32,000 nucleotides of DNA. It comes from Candidatus Pacearchaeota archaeon. GTDB taxonomy: Archaea > Nanobdellota > Nanobdellia > Pacearchaeales > GW2011-AR1. The DNA lies in the NCBI GenBank assembly GCA_016186425.1, contig JACPLR010000018.1, forward strand, positions 1-32,000, given 5' to 3'. Positions 1 to 7,700 of this stretch are shown here, in pieces (positions within the stretch are counted from its first letter, which is position 1; the number at the start of each line of letters is the position of its first letter). The notes beneath the pieces are model-generated. The model saw only the letters and a program-made list of their open reading frames with translations, did no database searches and was not told where the DNA came from. The position numbers and the translations under genes are program-made.

Positions 1-1
1 A

Positions 2-547
2 AAAGAATTCTTAAAAAAACTGGAAAAAGAGCAGCAAGAAAAAAATGAAGAGTTAATTTTAGGGGAAGATCTTAATAAAGAATCTCAATTAGAGCCTTCA
101 ATTATTAATGAAGAAATTCAGGAAAAGCAGAAAACTCTTCCATTAATGCCACTCCCTCCAAGACAAACTATAAAACCTATTCAAATTCCATCTCCAAGTT
201 TAATTCCAAAAAATGCTAATCAATTTTCCAATTATCAAGGATTAGAACTTGGAAAAATAACTCCAATTATTGTAAATCAGGGAGTCATAAGTGTTGAATG
301 CCCTGGTCCTGGAAAATTAATCTCAGTAAGAAGCATTGGAAAAGCAACACCGACAAAAATGATTTTAAACAAAGAAGAGATAAATTCTATAATTGAATCA
401 TTTTCTCAGCAGGCAAAAATCCCGAGAATTGGTGGTGTTTTTAAAGCGATTGTAAATAATCTTATAATCACAGCAATTGATTCAGATGTTGCAGGACCGA
501 GATTTATAATAACAAAAGTTCATCCACAACCATCGCAATTTTTGTAA
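2..547 (+). CDS. Unrecognised protein, C-terminal part (start lies outside the window)
   Basis: The reading frame is open from base 2 to the TAA at 547, giving 181 residues of a longer protein. The first 45 residues are charged and rich in Glu, Lys and Gln (KKLEKEQQEKNEE), like a linker or coiled coil. A Pro-rich stretch follows (PLPPRQTIKPIQIPSPS). The last 110 residues look like a compact α/β domain with ECPGPGKLISVRS, an ILNKEEINSIIESFSQQAKIP helix region and a VAGPRFIITK end. I do not recognise the family with confidence. The ending pattern recalls domains placed before secretion-type ATPases, but no Walker motif is present here, so that is only a guess. The gene converges on msrB, with 145 bases between the two stops. 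Confidence 0.75.
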   Translation, partial: KEFLKKLEKEQQEKNEELILGEDLNKESQLEPSIINEEIQEKQKTLPLMPLPPRQTIKPIQIPSPSLIPKNANQFSNYQGLELGKITPIIVNQGVISVECPGPGKLISVRSIGKATPTKMILNKEEINSIIESFSQQAKIPRIGGVFKAIVNNLIITAIDSDVAGPRFIITKVHPQPSQFL

Positions 548-581
548 ACAAAAACAGCTATTTAGCTAAACACACCATATC

Positions 582-700
582 AAATTTTTCTAGGTAAAAA
601 ATTTATGCTTTATTTATAGTATAAAATAATATTAATTTAACATCAATCACTTTCATATATTAAATCAGGTAAAAATATGGCATGATTTTCACCTATTTTT
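582..700. repeat. Degraded copies of the modular intergenic element
   Basis: The gap between two converging genes holds a hairpin-forming AAATTTTT (582-589) and AAAAATTT (596-603), the core of the element seen in most gaps of this window. A second trace, AAATCAGGTAAAAAT, follows at about 664 and matches the left block. No cassette and no clear right block are seen. The assignment is weak because the sequence is AT-rich. Confidence 0.35.
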
Positions 701-1091
701 TCTTTTTAAAATCCAAAGCCAGAGAATTAATGCAGTATCTTTCCCCACTAGGCATTGGCCCATCTGGAAAAACATGTCCTAAATGCCCTCCGCACTTATT
801 GCATATTATTTCTATTCTTTTCATAAACATGCTGTTATCTTCCTTTAACTTAACACTTTTCTTATTCATAACCTTAAAAAAACTTGGCCATCCTGTACCA
901 GAATCATATTTGGCATCAGAAGAAAACAGCGGATTCCCGCATGCTGCGCAAACATAAACTCCTTTATCCTTATTATAAAGCCACTTGCCGGTAAAAGGAC
1001 TCTCAGTTCCGTGATCACAAATTATATTTTTCTGCTCATCATTAAGTTTTTTCTTAAACTTATCAGGCATTTCTGTTTTTTTGGGTTTCAT
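693..1091 (-). CDS. msrB: Peptide methionine-(R)-S-oxide reductase MsrB
   Basis: MsrB reduces methionine-R-sulfoxide in damaged proteins, normally using thioredoxin. The 132-residue protein is the usual length of a stand-alone MsrB. Zinc-binding pairs are C48/C51 (CAACGNPLF) and C97/C100 (CNKCGGHLGHVFPDGP). TGWPSF is at 66-71. The nucleophile is C120 in RYCINS. C25 (in IICDHGTE) might serve as the resolving cysteine, which is inference. There is no signal peptide, so it acts in the cytoplasm. It lies 11 bases downstream of the phosphatase gene on the same strand and is probably co-transcribed with it. The family is common in bacteria and some archaea and is often transferred between them. Confidence 0.95.
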   Translation of the reverse strand: MKPKKTEMPDKFKKKLNDEQKNIICDHGTESPFTGKWLYNKDKGVYVCAACGNPLFSSDAKYDSGTGWPSFFKVMNKKSVKLKEDNSMFMKRIEIICNKCGGHLGHVFPDGPMPSGERYCINSLALDFKKKK

Positions 1092-1102
1092 TATGTTTCA
1101 TT

Positions 1103-1510
1103 TTAATTATTTAATTCCTTAACAAATTTTTTAATTTTTCCCTCAATCATATTTACAGCCCTAGCTATATCTTTTTTATTATATTCCGAAGCATCTCTAA
1201 TCTTCCATAAAATTAACTTCTTTCTATATTTTGTAACATTCCCAAATATTTCTCTAGGAACATTATCTGCAACAATAACATAAATATCAGCCCATTTTAA
1301 TAAATCAGTTGATAATCCTTGAGGTTTTCCGCTAATTTTATATCCTTTTTTCTTGGAAATACTAATAACTATCTTAGAAACAGGGCTTCCAATTATAATG
1401 CCAGCACTCTTCGCTTTTATCTTTTTATTTTTATTAAGCTTGTTAAAAACAGCTTCAGCTACCTTGCTTCTGAATCTGTTATGCTTGCAAATAAAAAGTA
1501 TGTTAGTCAT
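1103..1510 (-). CDS. Low-molecular-weight protein-tyrosine phosphatase / arsenate reductase family protein
   Basis: The 135-residue protein begins with the CX5R phosphatase loop: C8-KHNRF-R14-S15 directly after the first β-strand (NILFIC), typical of the LMW-PTP and ArsC (thioredoxin-coupled) fold. AKSAGI at 33-38 matches the family's second strand, and WADIYVIVADN at 73-83 matches the strand after it. The general acid aspartate is expected near the C-terminus; D106 in KIRDAS is the best candidate. The family cleaves phosphotyrosine or reduces arsenate, and the sequence alone does not separate the two. A methionine sulfoxide reductase follows 11 bases downstream, so a redox or stress role is reasonable inference. 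Confidence 0.85.
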   Translation of the reverse strand: MTNILFICKHNRFRSKVAEAVFNKLNKNKKIKAKSAGIIIGSPVSKIVISISKKKGYKISGKPQGLSTDLLKWADIYVIVADNVPREIFGNVTKYRKKLILWKIRDASEYNKKDIARAVNMIEGKIKKFVKELNN

Positions 1511-1618
1511 TTAATATATAATCATCCCAGGTTTATAAAATATAACTTATGAATAAAACCAATATATAAAAACAAGCAAATTTATTATAATTAATTAAAA
1601 CTTACTAAATATAATGTT

Positions 1619-1715
1619 AAGTTATGTTAAATTTTTCACATAGAAAAATTTAGTAATTATAGACTTTTCAGAGAATATTTAGAAAATATAACAATATCTT
1701 TACCTAATTTATTCT
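1619..1715 (+). repeat. Modular intergenic element, cassette-free copy
   Basis: The left block (AAGTTATGTTAAATTTTTC, 1619-1637) ends in a perfect 9-base inverted repeat: AAATTTTTC at 1629-1637 and GAAAAATTT at 1643-1651 with a 5-base loop. The right block, AATATCTTTACCTAATTTA, lies near 1693-1711. No hairpin cassette is inserted. The copy lies downstream of the coiled-coil gene and upstream of the phosphatase gene. Confidence 0.6.
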
Positions 1716-1762
1716 TTAAACTTGATTTAAGTTGGATTAGTTTTATCTAATTTAAAATAATT

Positions 1763-4435
1763 TTATCCAAGCAACGCCCTAGCCTTCTTCTGCAGCTCTC
1801 CAGCAAGCTCAGCTTTCTTCCTGGCAAGAATCTGGTCATGATGCCTTGAAACATCTTTAAGCCTCTGCTCAAACTGCTTTTCCAGCTTGCTTTTAATCAG
1901 CGCTTCTCTGCTTTTCATCTCATCAAGCATATGCTGGTGAGCTTTCTCAGTGAGCTCTTTCTGCATCTTAATTCTTTCATTTTTCAACCTTACATCTTCT
2001 TCTTTCTTGAAAAGATTTAGTTTTCCAAGAAGTTGCCTCTTTTCAGATGCTAATTCCATTGCTCTGGTTTTTGCTTCTTCCAAAAGTCGCTTCTCTTTAA
2101 TTTTTAATTCAGCTTCTCTCGCATCATGCCTGCTTTGCATTTCTTTAAGCTTATTTTCTAATTTTCTTTTTTCAAAAAGAATTTTTTCATTAACCCGCTT
2201 TCCATATTCACTTCTCAGACTATCTTGAAGTTTTTTCTTTCTTTGTTCAATGCTCTTATTCAAAGCAATTTCATAATCTTTCCTGAGTTTTGCTTTTAAT
2301 TCCTCTCTTTCTTTTGATGAAATATCTTGTGACTTGTGCATCAGCTCTCTTTTTTTAAGATCAAACTCATTCACGAGCCTTAATTTTTCTTCATTAATAT
2401 GCTTCTTTATCTCAGCATCAAACCTGTCATGAAATTCTTTTTTAAGCTTCTCAGAAATATCTCTAACTTCTTTCTTATGTTTTTCAACTAAGTCTCTATG
2501 TTCTTCTTCTCTCTTCAAGCCTATTTCCTGCTTTATTCTTGATTGTTTATTAATTAATTCTTTATTTATCGCTCTTTGCTTTTCAATAGCGTGGCTCTGG
2601 TCAATTAATTTAGTTTTCAAAAGATCATTCAACTTTTCTTCATTTAGAAAGGATTCTTCTAAAGCTTTCTTTTGGTTCTCTAATTTTTGTGAAAGTTCTG
2701 CTTGTTTTTTATCAAGATAATTTTTATTTTTTAATTCTATATATCTCTCCCTGTCCCTGGCTTTTTCTAATAGCCTTAAATTTATCAGTCGCGATCTTTT
2801 CTCAAGCTCCTTGATCATTTCATTGTGGGCTTGTTCAGAAAAATATTTTATATCTTTCTTTTTCTCTGCATCTAAAAGCTGTTGTTCTTTCTCTTTTATA
2901 CTTCTCTCCCTATCTAAATAATTTTTATTAATCTTCCTTAAGTCTTCTTCAAACTTCTTTTTTTGCTCAGATTGGTTTATCTTAAGCTGATTTGCAAAAT
3001 TAATATTCATAGTTCTGAAAAGTTTCTTTTTTTCAGATTCTATAGCTCTTCTTAGTTCGTCTTTATATTCCTGTTTTAATTTATTTTTTATGCTGTTTCT
3101 TTCATTTAATGATGCATAAATAAGCTGTTCGCTGATTTCTCTTTTTTTTGAATCAAAGTCTTTCTCAAGCCTGCTTTTTTCTTCATTAACCCTTTTTTTA
3201 AACTCTAATTCCATTCTTGAATTAAATTCATTTTTCAGCTTTTCTGTTGACTCTTCGATATCTTTTTTATGATTTTCAGCAAGAGTCTTATGCTCAAGAT
3301 CTCTTTTCATGGACTCATTATGTTTTATTTCAGACTGTCTTGAAATTATTTCTTTAATTCTCTGTTTCTGCCTTTCTAAAGCCTCTTTTTTAGCAGAAAG
3401 TTCCTTATCCAGCAGCTCTCTTTCTCTTCTCTCTTTATCCAAAGCTTGCTTCATTTCATTTACCTTATTTTCAATTTCTCTTTCATGCCTTTTTCTCTGC
3501 TCTAATGCAAAATTATTAATTTTAACAGCAAACTGCTTTTTTAGTTCAGAATCTAATTTTTTCTTATGCAGTTCAATCTCGTTAATAAGTTTATTATGCG
3601 CTTCTTCAGCAAGCTGTTTTTTTATTTGATTCTTAAAGCCTTGAATACTTGTAAACTGGAGCTGCCTTTGTTTATTGAGCTCAATAAGCTTGTCTTTTAA
3701 TCTCCCCTCATACTCCATCTTCTGTTTCTCCGCCTCTTCCTGATATTTCTGCTTTATTTTAGTGATATAAAAATCATCAATTCTGGCTCTTTCAGCTTCA
3801 AATCTCTTTTTTAATTCATTATCAAATCGTTCAGAAATCTCTTTTTGCAATCCTTCTTTAAGCTTGCCTTTATATTGTTGTTTTAACTTATCCTCAAGTT
3901 CTTTGTAATGAGATTCTAATTGCTCTTTTCTTAAAATTAAATCCCGTTTAAGCTCTTCATTAAGCTGTTTTTCCTTATTTTTCACTTTTTCAGAAAGCTC
4001 AAGTTTTACATCTTTGACAAAATCCTGAAACTCCTTGTCAACTACAACGCCAACATCAGAGTCAACATTTGATTTTTTATTTAACCCATCAGTTATTGTA
4101 GATTTAAGATTTTTTATTTCTCTTTTAAGTTCAACATTAACATCAGCAACTTTTTCAATATCCTTTTTAATTTCTTTTAAGGGAGATTTCTTTTTTACTT
4201 CCCTTTTATTTAAAATTTTTTCCCTTAACTCCTTGATCATTTTTTCAAGCTCTGGAATAGCTGTTGTATCTTTTAGCCTTGATTGAATTATACTAACCTC
4301 TTTCTCAAAACCTTTTGTAAATCCCTGAGCCTGAAGGCTCTGCAGCTCTCTTCTAAGCTCTTCTAAACGGTTTACTTTTCCCTGAAATGTATAAAACTCT
4401 CTTCTTAATTTCTGATCACTCTCTTTTTTAGCCAT
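1763..4435 (-). CDS. Long coiled-coil protein with internal duplications
   Basis: The 890-residue protein is almost wholly Glu, Lys, Arg, Gln and Leu with heptad spacing, and has no signal peptide or membrane segment, so it should form a long cytoplasmic rod. It is internally repeated. A block beginning near residue 378 (AENHKKDIEES) matches one near 640 (VEKHKKEVRDI), including the later NEEKSRLEKDFDSKKRE and NEEKLRLVNEFDLKKRE segments. A second register recurs near 280, 535 and 833 (HNKLINEIE, HNEMIKELE, HQHMLDEMK). It has no ATPase head (no Walker motifs), so it is not an SMC or Rad50 protein. A scaffold or cytoskeletal role is inference. A TATA-like element TTTTAAAGG lies about 25 bases before the ATG, which suggests a leaderless message. 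Confidence 0.85.
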   Translation of the reverse strand: MAKKESDQKLRREFYTFQGKVNRLEELRRELQSLQAQGFTKGFEKEVSIIQSRLKDTTAIPELEKMIKELREKILNKREVKKKSPLKEIKKDIEKVADVNVELKREIKNLKSTITDGLNKKSNVDSDVGVVVDKEFQDFVKDVKLELSEKVKNKEKQLNEELKRDLILRKEQLESHYKELEDKLKQQYKGKLKEGLQKEISERFDNELKKRFEAERARIDDFYITKIKQKYQEEAEKQKMEYEGRLKDKLIELNKQRQLQFTSIQGFKNQIKKQLAEEAHNKLINEIELHKKKLDSELKKQFAVKINNFALEQRKRHEREIENKVNEMKQALDKERRERELLDKELSAKKEALERQKQRIKEIISRQSEIKHNESMKRDLEHKTLAENHKKDIEESTEKLKNEFNSRMELEFKKRVNEEKSRLEKDFDSKKREISEQLIYASLNERNSIKNKLKQEYKDELRRAIESEKKKLFRTMNINFANQLKINQSEQKKKFEEDLRKINKNYLDRERSIKEKEQQLLDAEKKKDIKYFSEQAHNEMIKELEKRSRLINLRLLEKARDRERYIELKNKNYLDKKQAELSQKLENQKKALEESFLNEEKLNDLLKTKLIDQSHAIEKQRAINKELINKQSRIKQEIGLKREEEHRDLVEKHKKEVRDISEKLKKEFHDRFDAEIKKHINEEKLRLVNEFDLKKRELMHKSQDISSKEREELKAKLRKDYEIALNKSIEQRKKKLQDSLRSEYGKRVNEKILFEKRKLENKLKEMQSRHDAREAELKIKEKRLLEEAKTRAMELASEKRQLLGKLNLFKKEEDVRLKNERIKMQKELTEKAHQHMLDEMKSREALIKSKLEKQFEQRLKDVSRHHDQILARKKAELAGELQKKARALLG

Positions 4436-4454
4436 ATCTTGATATTTTGGAAAC

Positions 4455-4466
4455 CTTTAAAACCGT
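4455..4466 (-). promoter_or_regulatory. TATA box of the coiled-coil gene
   Basis: On the minus strand GGTTTTAAAGG is centred about 25 bases before the ATG at 4435, the spacing expected for a leaderless archaeal message. The same bases also contain AAACC and GGTTT inverted repeats (4459-4478), which could give a hairpin. Confidence 0.45.
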
Positions 4467-4594
4467 TAGGTTTTTTGCTTGCCCCTTGTTACTAAAAGGT
4501 TTATTTTTATGTATTACTTAATGTTTTTTTATATTTAAAGGTTTCTCATTAAGACAGCCAAATCATTAATCTAAAACCAACTTAAACAACTAAT

Positions 4595-4690
4595 AAATCA
4601 GGTTAAATTTTTCTTAAATGAAAAATTTCCATTGTGATGATTCAAAAACATTTTGAAAATACCACAATAGTTTTACCTACCTTATTGCTT
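4595..4690 (+). repeat. Modular intergenic element, cassette-free copy
   Basis: The left block AAATCAGGTTAAATTTTTC (4595-4613) continues into a perfect 9-base hairpin: AAATTTTTC at 4605-4613 and GAAAAATTT at 4620-4628. A TTTTGAAAATACC segment and the right block (CACAATAGTTTTACCTACC) follow. It lies between the stop of the giant surface protein gene and the start of the coiled-coil gene. Confidence 0.6.
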
Positions 4691-4715
4691 AAGTTACTTA
4701 TCTTAAAATATACTT

Positions 4716-7700
4716 TCATTTCAGAGGATTTCTTCCCTTAAACTCATCAAGTTTTCTTTGCAATCTGGCAGTATTATAATATCCTTTTTTCTTCCATTCT
4801 CCCAATTGTTTTTCAAGATCGGGAACCTCTTTATGAGAAATTTCCTTTCTCCTTATTCTTTTCTTAATAACTCTCGCTGCTTTTCTCACAATCCTTCTTT
4901 CAGCCCTGAATTGCTTTCTCTTAAATCTTTTCTGCTTTCTTAACTCTCTTTTCTTAATTCTTTCTTGTTTTCTCTCAATTCTTATTCTCTCTTTTCCTCT
5001 TCTTCTTTCTTCTCTTGCTTTTATTCTCTCTGCTTTTCTCTTTCTCTTCAATAATTTCCTATTCTCCCAAAATCTTCTTCGCCCAATTACTTTTCTTTCT
5101 CTTAATAACATCTTCTCTGTCTTTCTCTTTTCTCTTAAAACTCTTCTCTCATTTCTTCTCTTTTTATATTCAGAAAACCTATATCTTATTCCTTCTGCCA
5201 AGCCTCTCTCTAACCTTGATGTGTCATAATACGCTTTTCTCTTCCATTCTCTTAACTTTCCAGATAATTCTGCAACTAATGGTTTGATTCTTGGTCTTGG
5301 CCTTCTCTCAACAATTATTCTTTCAATCACTCTTTCTTTTGGAACTATTTCTCTTTCTTTGAATGCTCTTCTATATCTAAACAATTTAATTCTTTTCCTA
5401 ATTCTGGAAATAATCGGTTCTCTTATTCTTGCCACTTCTGGCTTTCTAACTCTCAACCTCAATTTAAATTCTATTCTTGGTCTTGGTATAGATTTTAATG
5501 CGCTAGATATTCTTGATAATATTGAAATTCTTGGTCTTGGCTTGACATATACACGACTTGGCTTTATTCTTATTATTTCAGGCTTCTTAATTATCCTTCT
5601 CTTTATTTCTCCTGATAATTCTATTATCTGTTCACGATTTCTATATCCTAAATAAACAAACATTACTGACAAAATAATCCACAAGAAAATTCTAGTATAA
5701 TTAAGATAGTCTACAAACTCGCCTTTCTCAGTACAAGCCATGCAATACTTGCCCCCGCAATCAGTTTCTTTTTCATCAAAATTCTTAATTCTATCATAAC
5801 AATAACTGCAAAATCCGGAGAAATCATCTGTTACAAGAAACCCAATGTCAATTCTCTTTATATTTTGGAATGCAGACTCTTTCACTCTGCTAACAAGTTT
5901 CTGTGATTCAACTTCTTTAATTTCAATATACTTTTCATAACAATAGTCTGTTTTCACAGCCTTAATAGGAACTGCAAGATTACATTCCCTTGTTTCAATA
6001 GTATTGTTCTCGCATAGCTTAAAATCATCGCAAGTTCTTTGTTGCTGGCCTTTTATAGTTGGCTCTCCAGCTAAAATATTTTTAACATTATAATCTGCAG
6101 CACACTCACTCCAATCTTCGCATTTAAATTCAGGGATGCAAGAACAAGCTTGCTTATACGGCTTGTTTAAATTAGTTCCGCACGAATTTAAATCTTCGCA
6201 TTTTTCAGAATATTTATATCCTGTAACATCACACGGCTTCCATTTGCAATACCAATTTTCATTACACGTAGCTCCTCCTAATTCTCCTATTTCTTTTTTG
6301 CTCAAAACATTTACCTGCCATGTAACCTCCTGGCTTTGAGTGCCGCTAATGATCTCAGCCCTTATTTGTGAATTATTACTAAATGACTTTGAAAAACTGC
6401 TGCTCACACTGCTTGTTCCAGAATTTCCAGACTGGAATGCTGAATCTAAATACCATTTAACTTCTAATGGAGCAACGCCAGTAAGTGTTGCAGTAATCTG
6501 GAAATTTATATTCGCGCCTGAAAGCACATTAAGAAATAACTCTTGAGGTGTATGCTCAACATTCAACCCAATAATGCACGATTGAGAGGTAACAGGCATT
6601 GTTGAATTATCTCCGCACAAATTTTGATCAGTGCATGTTCTTGTTTGAGTTCCTTCTACACATCCACTCCATAAGCCACACTGCCAGTCTGAAGCACATC
6701 CGCAAGGCCTTATTTCTGTTTCAGTATCTCCGCATCCATCACTTCTTGTTCTTCTTTCCTCGTTATTAATACAACTGCCCCATGCACTCCACGAACTCCA
6801 GCTAGGAATACATCCTCCTCCACCCCCACCTCCTCCTCCACTACAGCTCTGTGTTCTAACCTCTGTTCCTCCGCAACCATCTGTCCTAGAACTTGTCTGA
6901 CTTCCTGCAGAACAAGCACTCCACGAACTCCAGTCACTATAACTCGGAGTGCAGACAGCTTTATCAGCATGAACCGCAGATCCTAAATAACTGGCAAAAT
7001 TATTATCACTGGCAGTAACTTCCCATCTTACAAAAGATCCAAAACTTGTGTTAACTGTCTGATTGGCAGAAAACTGGCCTTGCGAAATATAAGTTATATT
7101 CTTTGTGCTTCCATTAGGATAATAAGAAGCCCCTCCTGAATACGGTTGCTGTGCTGCATTAGTCGCATTTGCAGAAATATTCTGAGGATTATAAAAAAAC
7201 GTGCCGCTTTCATTAATTTTAGTTATATTAATTCTTAAAACAGAAATATCCCCATCAAAATACCCTCCAAAACTTCTCAAATTTGTCATTGCAACAGGAG
7301 TTACATAACGTATAATAGAAATATTAATTTCAGAAATATTAATAACTTTAGTAATATCAGAAAGCAAAGTATAATTAACACTTACAGGGTTTCTACCCGT
7401 GCTTTTGCTGGATTTTGTATAGTTCATAGTGCAATGCCCGGAAGAATTTGTATAAGCGTCTCCGATAAAAGTTACATTATCGTAAAAATGGCATGTAACT
7501 CCCGTGATATTATTTCCTGTTTCATTATCGTAAATTCTGGCAGTGATATTAATTGAATTAGCCACAAGTCCTAAATCATCCTCTCCAGCAACAGCATCAT
7601 TCCCTCTTATAATATCTTGCAGATTAATTGGATAAGTAATATTAACAATTAAATCAGGGAAATTAATAGAGAAATATCTTATCTGTGTCGCATTTAAATT

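Noticed and set aside
1763-4435. SMC or Rad50 ATPase
   Set aside because: No Walker A, Walker B or signature motif is present at either end of the coiled coil.
6710-6970. Protein gene inside the giant surface gene
   Set aside because: It is an alternative frame of the thrombospondin-like region; the giant frame is continuous and has domain evidence.
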